NCBI GenBank assembly: GCA_025774545.1
Contig: JALGVU010000011.1
Coordinates: 1 to 32,217 of the forward strand
Direction of reading: 5' to 3'
Source of the DNA: a bacterium
GTDB taxonomy: Bacteria; Joyebacterota; Joyebacteria; Joyebacterales; Joyebacteraceae
Length of the DNA stretch: 32,217 nucleotides
Part shown: one piece after another, positions 9,901 to 18,127 of the stretch
Numbering within the stretch: the stretch's first letter is position 1
How the letters are laid out: each line of letters opens with the position of its first letter
Program-made: the position numbers and the translations under genes
Notes under the pieces: model-generated
Databases searched by the model: none
The model's input: the letters and a program-made list of their open reading frames with translations, nothing else
Told to the model about the DNA's origin: nothing

Positions 9901-10139
9901 ATCGTCTCGTACGCCTTCTCGTACTCGCCCGCGGTCCACGTGGATTCGTTCGGCCAGTAGATCGGCTGGTGCATGTGCCACAGGTAGGTCGTGTGGACCG
10001 GCGCCGCGGCGGCGGGCACCGTCACGACGAGCAGGAGAAGCGCGGCCAGAGCGGCCGCCGACGCCGCCCCAGCAACGCGCCGGGGCGTCGTCCAGACGGC
10101 CCTCACACTCGTCCGCGTGGTGTGTTCCGAGTTCCTCAT
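6933..10139 (-). CDS. Secreted GH57-type glycosidase with CBM25-like domain and FlgD-like C-terminal sorting domain
   Basis: A 1068-residue exported enzyme. Residues 1-46 form a long signal peptide. The GH57 catalytic barrel follows, with HMHQP at 55-59, the likely nucleophile Glu217 in GFFPAETCFSE, and acid/base candidates Asp355/Asp357 in LFAHDGDNAWSGG. GH57 enzymes are retaining amylases, pullulanases, galactosidases and branching enzymes, so an alpha-glucan substrate is likely but unproved. A middle beta-rich region is followed, around 690-790, by a CBM25-like starch-binding module (VVIHIGHSGW, TVDFVFTDGQGDWDSNGG). An unrecognised domain follows at about 800-970. The last 87 or so residues (SPNPTTGATRIRFSLP to VYFTRLETAAG) are a FlgD-like domain of the kind used as a C-terminal secretion signal in FCB-type bacteria. 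The start overlaps the 3' side of a promoter only seven bases away, so translation may be leaderless. Confidence 0.88.
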   Translation of the reverse strand: MRNSEHTTRTSVRAVWTTPRRVAGAASAAALAALLLLVVTVPAAAAPVHTTYLWHMHQPIYWPNESTWTAGEYEKAYETIVTGHSENDEAEIFGKPDRVGDYQHYPHDALSSILDIPDAGAQVSFAGSLIENITSLGDAGWSGGLYAPDWWQWYREARDWTTSGGRTRCDMVLVGHHHAISPLMDENAFRKELQIQKAATPSAWGDSDPSVGFFPAETCFSERLIPVLVDEGVDWTIVPDLHIARACEDYPYHANEDNCDPPNRADRLNPAQGYYYGITIPRGVTVKVPPPYGFRPHYARYVDPTTGDESRIVVVPAANAMSWNEGYGLYGTGEIDAIASHNDPAHPMLILFAHDGDNAWSGGYSYWYEGVSQFSHAAVAQGYEPTTVAEYLADHPVDPSDVVHVEDGGWVNADGDFGSPQFINWNWPLYGGGGGFDIPGGWAVDERNWAVLTAAENRVETAEAIAGPLDPSRIQRPSLGANDAEIAWHFLLAGYESGYMYYGTALDMEIKQTLACNNAVAHADPVIGGGSDEVAPTIWIPQRLPWNPGGYGGGSLWGYPGGAGLPMSQDFYVWTFVYDVSGVARVDLMVRVDDDGENPMTDDANETYDGGAGVGAWQPHPMTRRAFPAENVHGDPSIDFTVMPDYIADEYHAHLDGFEDELLDYYVEAEDSLGHVKRSPIQHVWVGSGGGVVPDTCVWWSPEEPAAGDLVTIWYDLECRNVLPPTTSPVVIHIGHSGWQDVISPDPAMTWEPAEEAWRYTYSVPSSATTVDFVFTDGQGDWDSNGGADWHVPVTGGVVDPGFEMDGALDPEAELAAAGTGVNLSWAWDGTWLYLATEGVGSTSGLDHFILVDRAPGGSHGAPWAKAGTTAGWEHFLANEDGNNWTGWFDAGETVLASADLENASGEYLEGAMRLEGLYGTVPDSVFVAVAGYESPDGGALLAQAPSGDGDGHVELSEYVVLHLTPGTGVADHVPAVEVVLHAASPNPTTGATRIRFSLPREAWATLSVYDLRGRLVARLDQGVLPAGEHVARWDGRGDGGRLLPAGVYFTRLETAAGVDERKLVLLR

Positions 10140-10146
10140 ACTGTCT

Positions 10147-10175
10147 ATTCTACATCACCTGCGCCGAGGCGCCAA
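10147..10175 (-). promoter_or_regulatory. Sigma70-type promoter of the glycosidase gene, near-leaderless
   Basis: On the minus strand, TTGGCG (10170-10175) and TAGAAT (10147-10152) are separated by 17 bases. Only seven bases separate the -10 box from the ATG at 10139, so the transcript would start at or beside the start codon. No ribosome-binding site precedes that ATG. Confidence 0.55.
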
Positions 10176-10284
10176 CGGGCCCCGGCGCCGTTCGGGCGGT
10201 CGCCCCCGCCCGAGCGATCGCTGCCACCCCCGCCGCCCCCCCGTCCCGGCCCGCGAACGAGGCATCCTCACCGGAAATGAACGA

Positions 10285-10313
10285 TTGACAGTCAGCTTCT
10301 GTGATGCTATGAT
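10285..10313 (+). promoter_or_regulatory. Consensus sigma70 promoter for the cysteine-rich secreted protein
   Basis: TTGACA (10285-10290), a 17-base spacer and TATGAT (10308-10313) form a near-perfect housekeeping promoter on the plus strand. It fires away from the glycosidase gene. The inferred start near 10320 leaves a leader of roughly 238 bases before the ATG at 10558. Confidence 0.75.
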
Positions 10314-10319
10314 CTTGCA

Positions 10320-10557
10320 TTGGCATGGCATGCTACTGCCCTGCCGTTCCGAGCTGCCTTCGTCGTTCGAAATGTTTGCCGGGCGTCTCGCCCGCTCGTG
10401 GCCCCAGCGTGCCCATCGTGCACCGTGGGGGCGTCGCGACCGACGAGAGGCCGGCGTGACGCGCCGTCGGCGCGAGGGGAGGGCGATGGACTGCTGGCGA
10501 TCGATGGGCGAAGAGAGCAGGATCACGAAGCCAACCTTCGAGACAAGGAAGATAACC
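10320..10557 (+). other. Long 5' leader of the cysteine-rich protein gene, possibly structured
   Basis: About 238 bases lie between the inferred transcription start and the start codon. The leader holds GC-rich inverted segments, for example CCCCAGCG to CGTGGGG near 10400-10430 and GCGCCGTCGGCGC near 10460. I do not match it to a known riboswitch class. An in-frame ATG at 10487 behind GAGGGGAGG could extend the protein by 24 residues. Otherwise I see no gene in 10140-10557. Confidence 0.4.
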
Positions 10558-11226
10558 ATGTTGAGAACTGCACTGGGGATCACCGTGGCCGTTGCGCTCA
10601 CGCTCGTGTTCGCGGGTCCGGCGGCCTGTGACGAGTGCTATGGTCTGAACCGCTGGGACTGCAATCAGCATGCGGGATGCACCACCTTCCAGGGGGACCC
10701 CGGGGAGTGCTATTTCGTGTACCACAGCTTCTGCGAGTGCCGCGCGCTCTGGCGGGTCGTCGTCGATGAGCACCTGGAATCCGTCGAGCTGACGGACGGG
10801 CCCTACAGCTACACGTACAACTCAGGCGAGATGGCGAACGACTACGCGCTGGTGTACGGCAACGACTGTACCGGCTACTCCACGAACGGCCCGGACGCCG
10901 TCGCCTACGTCGCCCTGGCGCCGGGAGGCACGGTCGAGGCTCACATGATGCCGATGGACACCGGGCACGACTGCAGCATCTATCTGATCACCGACCCCGA
11001 GGATCCGGAGGGCTCCTGCGTCATCGGCGCCGATGACACGGTCGGCATGGACGAGGAGTGGTTCTTCTACGAGTCCGTCGAGGGCGGCGTCTACTACATC
11101 ATCTTCGATGCCTATTCGTCCTCCCCGCCCGAGATGGAGATTCAGGTGTGGGGCGACGTCTCAGGCTCCATGCCGGTGGGTGTCGAGGACGCATCGTGGG
11201 GCGCCATCAAGGCGATGTACCGCTAA
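10558..11226 (+). CDS. Secreted cysteine-rich protein with PPC-like domain and SWGAIKAMYR tail
   Basis: A 222-residue exported protein. The ATG at 10558 has AAGGA eight bases upstream and opens a classic signal peptide (MLRTALGITVAVALTLVFAG, then PAA). The mature N-terminus is packed with cysteines at 24, 27, 35, 41, 51, 59 and 61, likely a small disulfide-bonded or metal-binding module. Residues of about 75-205 look like a PPC-type beta-sandwich (GPDAVAYVALAPGG, CSIYLITD, GGVYYIIFDAYSS), a domain found at the ends of secreted peptidases and binding proteins. The last residues, VEDASWGAIKAMYR, closely match the end of the next gene's product, which suggests a shared C-terminal signal. The signal end PAAC is a poor lipobox, so lipidation is possible but unlikely. 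Exact function is unknown. A long leader and consensus promoter precede it. Confidence 0.85.
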   Translation: MLRTALGITVAVALTLVFAGPAACDECYGLNRWDCNQHAGCTTFQGDPGECYFVYHSFCECRALWRVVVDEHLESVELTDGPYSYTYNSGEMANDYALVYGNDCTGYSTNGPDAVAYVALAPGGTVEAHMMPMDTGHDCSIYLITDPEDPEGSCVIGADDTVGMDEEWFFYESVEGGVYYIIFDAYSSSPPEMEIQVWGDVSGSMPVGVEDASWGAIKAMYR

Positions 11227-11253
11227 CACAAGCGACCGACCTCAGATCGGTTC

Positions 11254-11287
11254 ACGGGGCCCCCGCCGACCAAGGCGGGGGCCCCGT
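11254..11287. terminator. GC-rich hairpin between the two secreted-protein genes
   Basis: A 14-bp perfect stem (ACGGGGCCCCCGCC, 11254-11267, with 11274-11287) closes a 6-base loop. No T-run follows, so it may act as an attenuating or 3'-protecting hairpin between two co-oriented genes rather than a full terminator. Confidence 0.6.
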
Positions 11288-11388
11288 CGTCCGAGGCCGG
11301 TGAACACGAACGGTGCTGAGAACCGCACCGCCTCCCGTCCGGTTTCCCCGTCCGCGCGGCGCGCGCATCAGTAGAAGGAGGTCGCATC

Positions 11389-12744
11389 ATGAGGAAGGTC
11401 GCGCTGTTCGTCACATGCATCACTCTCCTCCCCTGCGCCCAGGTGGAGGCGCTCATCATCCACGTGCCGGGAGACCAACCGACGATCCAGGGCGGCATCG
11501 ACGCGGCGTCGTACGGCGACACGGTGTTGGTCACATGCGACACTTACTCCCCGGACAACCAGATCTTCCTCACCGAGTCCGGCATCTGTCTCAGGAGCGA
11601 GACGGGCGAGGCCGACTGTGTGACCATCAACGGTGACAACCACGGTGGCGCGGTCCTGTTGTGCGCCGGCGTCGACAGCTCGACCTCGGTGATCGGCTTC
11701 ACGATCGCCGACGGCAATCAGTACTACATGGACATGGCGGGGGGCGTGCTGGTCGCAGGCTCGCCCAAGTTCAGGAACGTCCACGTGCGCGACTGCGTAG
11801 GGACGATCTACGGCGGGATGGTGTGCGGCGCCGGGGAGCCTACACTTACCGACGTCACGTTCACGAGCAACCGCGGCGACAACGGCGGGGGCCTCTACTG
11901 CACGACGGACTGCTCGGCCCGCCTGACCCGGGTCACCTTCTACGGCAACAGAGCGTACATCGAGGGCGGCGGGATGGGGTGCATCAGCTGCACCCCGACC
12001 CTCGAGGACGTCGTCTTCGACAGCAACCAGAGCGACTACATCGGAGGCGGCCTCTACTGCCACAACGCATCACCTGTCCTCACGAACGTTCGGTTCGCCG
12101 CGAACACCGCCGACCACACCGGCGGCGGCATCCACTGCGAGAACGGCTCGTCTCCCGGGCTCACGGGCGTGGTGATCGTCGACAACTCGTCGGACCTCTT
12201 CGGGGGCGGTCTCTACTGCCAGGGTTCCTCGTCGCCGACGCTCACCTACGCGGCTCTCCTCGGAAACAACGCCATGATGGGAGGAGGGATGTACTGCGAG
12301 GACGGTTGCGACCCCGTGCTCACGAACGTCACCTGCGCCAACAATCAGGGGAGCGCAGGAGCCGGGATCTCCTGCCAGATCGACTGCGATCTGACGATCG
12401 CGAACACCATCGTCGCCTTCAACGAGCTGTCTGAGGGCGTGCTGTGCTCGGGCGGCTCCGCGGCCACCGCCACATGCTGCGACGTCTACGGGAACTCGGG
12501 AGGCGACTGGGTCGGGTGCCTCTCGGGCCAGCACGGCGCGAACGGCAACATCAGCGAGGATCCGCTCTTCTGTGGCGGTGCGAACCCGTACTTGAACTAC
12601 TCGCTCGATCTGGGCTCGCCCTGCACGGAAGCGAACAGCGCTTGCGGTCTCGTCGGCGCGTGGAGCGTCGGGTGTCCGGCGACGTCGGTCTCAGGAAGTG
12701 AGGAGGAGACCAGCTGGGGCGCCCTGAAGGCTCTGTTCCGCTGA
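11389..12744 (+). CDS. Secreted cysteine-laddered parallel beta-helix protein with SWGALKALFR tail
   Basis: A 451-residue exported protein with an ideal AAGGAGGT site six bases before the ATG. A signal peptide (MRKVALFVTCITLLPCAQVEA) leads to IIHVPGDQPTIQGGIDAA, the usual opening of right-handed beta-helix proteins. Residues from about 115 to 340 form at least seven coils of about 31-32 residues, each closing with GGG plus a short turn and a cysteine (GGGLYC, GGGMGC, GGGLYC, GGGIHC, GGGLYC, GGGMYC). The cysteines would stack along one face of the helix. Such helices occur in polysaccharide lyases, adhesins and outer-membrane repeat proteins. No catalytic residues stand out, so binding or structural roles are as likely. 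The C-terminus, GSEEETSWGALKALFR, parallels the neighbouring protein. It lies 162 bases after that gene with no clear promoter, so co-transcription is plausible. Confidence 0.87.
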   Translation: MRKVALFVTCITLLPCAQVEALIIHVPGDQPTIQGGIDAASYGDTVLVTCDTYSPDNQIFLTESGICLRSETGEADCVTINGDNHGGAVLLCAGVDSSTSVIGFTIADGNQYYMDMAGGVLVAGSPKFRNVHVRDCVGTIYGGMVCGAGEPTLTDVTFTSNRGDNGGGLYCTTDCSARLTRVTFYGNRAYIEGGGMGCISCTPTLEDVVFDSNQSDYIGGGLYCHNASPVLTNVRFAANTADHTGGGIHCENGSSPGLTGVVIVDNSSDLFGGGLYCQGSSSPTLTYAALLGNNAMMGGGMYCEDGCDPVLTNVTCANNQGSAGAGISCQIDCDLTIANTIVAFNELSEGVLCSGGSAATATCCDVYGNSGGDWVGCLSGQHGANGNISEDPLFCGGANPYLNYSLDLGSPCTEANSACGLVGAWSVGCPATSVSGSEEETSWGALKALFR

Positions 12745-12791
12745 CACGCGGCGAGTCCACCCCCGCGCTCCTCCCTCGCGGCGACACAAGA

Positions 12792-12826
12792 AACGGGGCC
12801 GTTCCGCTCAGACGGACGGCCCCGTT
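12792..12826. terminator. Hairpin between convergent beta-helix and GGDEF-type genes
   Basis: AACGGGGCCGT at 12792-12802 pairs with ACGGCCCCGTT at 12816-12826. One G-T pair and one further C-G pair extend the stem. The A-rich left flank and T-ended right arm suit termination from either side, though the U-tract is short. Confidence 0.6.
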
Positions 12827-12916
12827 CTGCGATGCGATCTTCCCTGTCTCTCAATCCTCGGCGTCCGAGCGCCGATCCTCCCCCATCGATCCCGGGAGTC
12901 TCCGGCAGACGTCGAG

Positions 12917-13828
12917 TCATCTCCCTTCGATGCGCACGCGGTTCTTGCCTCCGACCTGACACTCCGAGAGCATCCGGTCCGCGCGCTCGAGAAGCGTCTC
13001 CACGTTGTCGCCGCGTCTGGCGATCGCGCCGCCGATCGAGACGCCCGGCTTGAGCGAACCCTGCGGGAGACTGACCTCGGTCTTCTTGATGAGGAACCTC
13101 AACCGCTCCGCGGCCTTCAAGAGCCCCGAGCGACCGACGTTCCTGATGATCGCGAAGAGCTCATCGGAACTCCAGCGGCCGAGCGCGTCCATCGGGCGCG
13201 AGTGCTCCACGAGTGCCTTCGCGACGGCGCCAATCACGTCGTCCGACGCCTCCGGGCTGTGCGTCTTCCTGATCTCGGCCAGCTGCTCGACGCGCAAGAA
13301 GAGAATCCCGAAGGGCGTTCCGAGACGATCCAGCTCGCTCAGGCGAACGGCGAGTTCGTCCTCGAGGTATCTTCGATTCGGAAGGCTCGTGAGCGGGTCG
13401 AGCAGCTCGGCGTCTCCGGACTCCCGGAAACGCTCGCCCGACATCATCCTCGGCACCGTGTCGAAGAAGATCTGCACGACGCCGCGGATCTCGCCGAAGC
13501 TCCCGTCGTCCTCAATGGCGGAGTAGCGAACGTGCACCGAGAGCTTGCGCCCGTCCTTGTGGCGAATGAGGAGTTCGGCCTGCCGCTCCTTGCCATCCTC
13601 GAGAGTCGACACGAGGGGACAGCCCGCGTCGCAGAGACACACGTCGTCCTTGTCGGCGCAGGCGAGAAGATCATCGACGCAGCGCTTTCCAACGACGTCG
13701 TCGCTCGAGAACCCCGTCATCCGCTGAGCCGTGCGGCTCCAGAAGCAGACCTTGAGATCCCGATCAACCAGGCAGACGCCGTATGGAAGCTGGTCGAGGA
13801 TCGTACGATAGAGATCGGGCTCCTGCAT
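12917..13828 (-). CDS. PAS domain protein with degenerate GGDEF domain
   Basis: A 303-residue cytoplasmic-looking protein from the ATG at 13828, which has AGGGGG about nine bases upstream. A PAS domain covers roughly 5-125 (LDQLPYGVCLVDRDLKVCFWS) and carries a cysteine cluster, C50, C57, C64, C66 and C70. A GGDEF-type fold covers about 140-300 (DPLTSLPNRRYLEDEL, PGVSIGGA, ADRMLSEC). The signature loop is SSDEL (220-224) instead of GGDEF, and the metal-binding aspartates expected in the first strand are replaced (FLRVEQL). Diguanylate cyclase activity is therefore unlikely. It may act as a nucleotide or protein sensor whose PAS cysteines bind a metal or respond to redox state. It is monocistronic, and a weak promoter lies upstream. 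Confidence 0.85.
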   Translation of the reverse strand: MQEPDLYRTILDQLPYGVCLVDRDLKVCFWSRTAQRMTGFSSDDVVGKRCVDDLLACADKDDVCLCDAGCPLVSTLEDGKERQAELLIRHKDGRKLSVHVRYSAIEDDGSFGEIRGVVQIFFDTVPRMMSGERFRESGDAELLDPLTSLPNRRYLEDELAVRLSELDRLGTPFGILFLRVEQLAEIRKTHSPEASDDVIGAVAKALVEHSRPMDALGRWSSDELFAIIRNVGRSGLLKAAERLRFLIKKTEVSLPQGSLKPGVSIGGAIARRGDNVETLLERADRMLSECQVGGKNRVRIEGR

Positions 13829-13935
13829 TTCGTCGTACCCCCTGAGACGGCCATCGGATAAGGCAGCCCGCAGTCCTCGAGAGCCGGGCAGCCGCGTACT
13901 ACCCCACGATGCAGGAACCATGCCATCTTCAACGT

Positions 13936-13963
13936 TCTATGAAGTCTACGTGAGGCCCGTCAA
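13936..13963 (-). promoter_or_regulatory. Candidate promoter of the PAS/GGDEF-like gene
   Basis: On the minus strand, TTGACG (13958-13963) and CATAGA (13936-13941) are 16 bases apart, about 108 bases upstream of the start codon. The -35 is good and the -10 is weak. The rest of 13829-14080 shows no gene. Confidence 0.35.
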
Positions 13964-14080
13964 CCCGTTCCGACCCGACCGCAGAAGGCCAGCGCACCGG
14001 GCGTCCCAAGCTCGGATGAGGCGGTCGGTCAGCGGTCCCAAGGGCGCAACGACGCCACCTTGACTGGGCACCGCGGCCCG

Positions 14081-14194
14081 GCAACGCCCGGCCTACCTCG
14101 CAACGTTCGCCGCACCTCGCAACGCCAGGCCTACCGCGCAACGCCCGCCGCACCTCGCAACGCCCGGCCTACCTCGCAACGTTCGCCGCACCAT
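14081..14194. repeat. Six-unit 19-bp tandem repeat (three 38-bp repeats) downstream of groEL
   Basis: Six 19-bp units run without gaps and alternate between GCAACGCCCGGCCTACCTC and GCAACGTTCGCCGCACCTC types, so the higher-order period is 38 bp. A seventh GCAACG at 14195 runs into the terminator stem. The array fills the gap between the ends of the groEL terminator and the promoter region of the GGDEF-type gene and encodes nothing recognisable. Confidence 0.88.
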
Positions 14195-14198
14195 GCAA

Positions 14199-14229
14199 CG
14201 AGGCCGCCTCCCATCGGAAGACGGCCTCG
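14199..14229 (-). terminator. groEL terminator hairpin
   Basis: CGAGGCCG at 14199-14206 pairs with CGGCCTCG at 14222-14229 across a 15-base loop that can pair further. It lies 53 bases past the groEL stop. On the minus strand the right side continues TTGCATGG, a weak U-tract. Confidence 0.6.
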
Positions 14230-14281
14230 TCTTTCGCAATGCCTGCCGGCCCGCCGCTACCAGTGCCAGGGGGCCTTCGGG

Positions 14282-16241
<1,960 letters not shown>

Positions 16242-16280
16242 CTCCATCCTCCTCTGGGTCGTGTGACCTGACCAGTGACT

Positions 16281-16307
16281 CTAGCACTCCTTATGGCAGA
16301 CTGCTAA
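16281..16307. promoter_or_regulatory. CIRCE operator (HrcA binding site)
   Basis: CTAGCACTC, nine bases, then GACTGCTAA matches the consensus TTAGCACTC-N9-GAGTGCTAA with one mismatch in each arm. It sits 40 bases upstream of the groES start and overlaps the promoter -10 box by two bases, as expected for repression by HrcA and release on heat shock. No hrcA gene is in the window. Confidence 0.9.
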
Positions 16308-16334
16308 TGTAGGCACATTGCGGCCCCGATGCAA
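16306..16334 (-). promoter_or_regulatory. groESL promoter
   Basis: On the minus strand, TTGCAT (16329-16334) and TACATT (16306-16311) are separated by exactly 17 bases. The boxes match the consensus only in part, but the spacing and the CIRCE element directly downstream support the call. Confidence 0.55.
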
Positions 16335-16422
16335 GCCCTTTCTGGTCCCGAGCGCACCGGTCTGACCCCACGGACGGCGACAGCGGATCACATCCGCGGG
16401 CGGGGTCGCCCTCACCAGAAAC

Positions 16423-17205
16423 CTAGGCCCCGCCCTGCGCCCCGCTCACCCGCTCGTGGATGATCGCCAGACCGAGCAACGTGAGGTCGGGCTCGACGAT
16501 CTGGATGGCCTTCGAGAAGATCGAGAACTTCTCCGCGAGCCCACCGGTCGCAACGACCGTCGGCTCCTCCTCCCACTCCTCCCTGATCCGACGGACGATC
16601 TCGTCGACCTGCCCGACCACGCCGAACACGATCCCCGAACGGAGCGACTCCTCGGTCGACCTGCCGATCGCCGACGACGGCGGATCGAGCGCGACGCCGT
16701 GCAGAAGAGCGGCCCTCGTGAAGAGGTTCTCCGCCGACGTGAGGACACCCGGGGCGATCGCGCCGCCGAGATACCGCCCGTCGGCCGACACGACGTCGAA
16801 CGTCGTCGCGGTCCCGAAATCGACCACGATCGCGGGCCCGTCCACGAGCTCGCGCACGCCCACGGCGTTCGCGAGCCGGTCGGGGCCCACCTCCGAGGGA
16901 TCCCGATAGTCGATCGCGATCCCGAGATCCAGGTCCGGACCCACCACGATCGGGTCCGCCTTGAGGGCCGACTCGGCCATCGCCACGAATGCGCCCGTCA
17001 GCGCCGGCACGACCGAGCAGAGCGCGACCCCGGTCACACTCCCGAGCTCGACCCCCGCGGGAACGGTCAGCTCCCGAAGCAGCACGGCGAACTCGTCAGA
17101 CGTGCGACGCGCGTCGGTGCTCACGCGCCAGCGGAAGAGGAGCTCCCTTCCCTCGAGGATCCCTATGACCGTGTTGGTGTTCCCGATGTCGACTGCGAGC
17201 AGCAT
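16423..17205 (-). CDS. coaX: Type III pantothenate kinase
   Basis: A 260-residue enzyme of the ASKHA fold that phosphorylates pantothenate in the first step of coenzyme A synthesis. The start is the ATG at 17205, behind GAAGGAAAG. It opens with the phosphate-binding LLAVDIGNTNTVIGI, then DPSEVGPDRLANAVG, VVDFGTATTFDVV with the conserved acidic residue, GGAIAPG, and VVATGGLAEKF near the end. Length and motifs are typical. In many bacteria coaX follows birA; here the satD-DUF3307 pair lies between them. It starts 43 bases after the DUF3307 stop and could share that transcript. A 115-base gap separates its end from the groES promoter region. Confidence 0.95.
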   Translation of the reverse strand: MLLAVDIGNTNTVIGILEGRELLFRWRVSTDARRTSDEFAVLLRELTVPAGVELGSVTGVALCSVVPALTGAFVAMAESALKADPIVVGPDLDLGIAIDYRDPSEVGPDRLANAVGVRELVDGPAIVVDFGTATTFDVVSADGRYLGGAIAPGVLTSAENLFTRAALLHGVALDPPSSAIGRSTEESLRSGIVFGVVGQVDEIVRRIREEWEEEPTVVATGGLAEKFSIFSKAIQIVEPDLTLLGLAIIHERVSGAQGGA

Positions 17206-17248
17206 CTTCTCTTTCCTTCGCGAGGAGTTGCGCGCCTGTGCCGCGCTC

Positions 17249-18127
17249 CTACGATACCGCGGCGTTGGTGATGATTGCCGTGACAACGGCGATCAGGATG
17301 CTCCAGAGCGTCCCGATGAGGTAGTAGTCCGAGAAACCCTGCGACTCGAGCTCCCGGAATCGCGCGATCGACTTCGCAGCGAGCACCAGACCGAGTGCCC
17401 CCCACTGCCCAAACAGCACGAGCGTCAGCACCAGTGCCCGCTCGAGTCGCCCGATCATCATGCCCATTCGGTAGGCTTGGGTCTCTGCTGCCCCGCCAGG
17501 GCGACCTGTCTCGGCTTCGCTGGGGCCCCGCCCAGCCGCACACGAGCCCTTCTCCACCACGAGTTCACTCTCCCGAACACTGAGACGGTAGAGCGTCGCG
17601 GAACTCGCCGTCGCCCGCGGGTACCGCTCCAGCGCCTTCGCGACGATCATCGACCCTCCCCAGATACTGAACACGTACGCGGTCCCGACGGTCACCCACC
17701 GCTGAAGCGTAGGTACCCACATGGTTCCGTGTGGAAGAAGGACGTTCCTGTGAGCACCCACCCGGTAGAGAACCAGCCAGGCCACGGCCACGAGCAAGAC
17801 ATGCAGCGTCTGGTCGACCGCGAAGCCAGCGAGGGACTTCCCCCACGCCCCCCCCAGCCTGACCCTGAGGGAATCCTGGATCGAATGCACGAGCGCGAGC
17901 ACCGCCGCCAGGAGCACGAGGGACCCACTCAGGAAAGGGATCAGGAACGCAGCGTGCGACAGGAACATGACGAGGCCGTGCTGGACCATCACCTTCGGCC
18001 GCGTCTCCTTTTCCACGGCGACACGCTCAGTTTGGAGAAGGAAGTCCCCGAACACGTGCCCCGCCAACAGAAGGGTGAAGAGGAGTACCGCCCCCTCGCT
18101 CGGCCCCAGCGATAGATGCACCGTCAT
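17249..18127 (-). CDS. DUF3307 multispanning membrane protein
   Basis: A 292-residue membrane protein. The N-terminal part shows FTLLLAGHVFGDFLLQTERVA, KVMVQHGLVMFLSHAAFLIP and LVLLAAVLALVHSIQDSLRV, the hallmark of DUF3307, which often sits beside SatD. Further helices follow around 110-160, then a polar cytoplasmic stretch rich in Gly/Glu (SCAAGRGPSEAETGRPGG) and two or three helices (RALVLTLVLFGQWGALGLVL, WSILIAVVTAIITNAA). The start ATG at 18127 overlaps the satD stop by four bases (ATGA), so translation is coupled. The biochemical function of the family is unknown; its steady pairing with SatD suggests the two work as a unit at the membrane. Confidence 0.85.
   Translation of the reverse strand: MTVHLSLGPSEGAVLLFTLLLAGHVFGDFLLQTERVAVEKETRPKVMVQHGLVMFLSHAAFLIPFLSGSLVLLAAVLALVHSIQDSLRVRLGGAWGKSLAGFAVDQTLHVLLVAVAWLVLYRVGAHRNVLLPHGTMWVPTLQRWVTVGTAYVFSIWGGSMIVAKALERYPRATASSATLYRLSVRESELVVEKGSCAAGRGPSEAETGRPGGAAETQAYRMGMMIGRLERALVLTLVLFGQWGALGLVLAAKSIARFRELESQGFSDYYLIGTLWSILIAVVTAIITNAAVS

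Noticed and set aside
10320-10631. Small plus-strand frame starting with TTG at the transcription start
   Set aside because: No ribosome site, His/Arg/Pro-rich noise, and it overlaps the real signal-peptide coding sequence in another frame.
16383-16397. GCGGAT-CAC-ATCCGC hairpin as the coaX terminator
   Set aside because: Only a 6-bp stem with a 3-base loop and no T-run on either strand; too weak to call.
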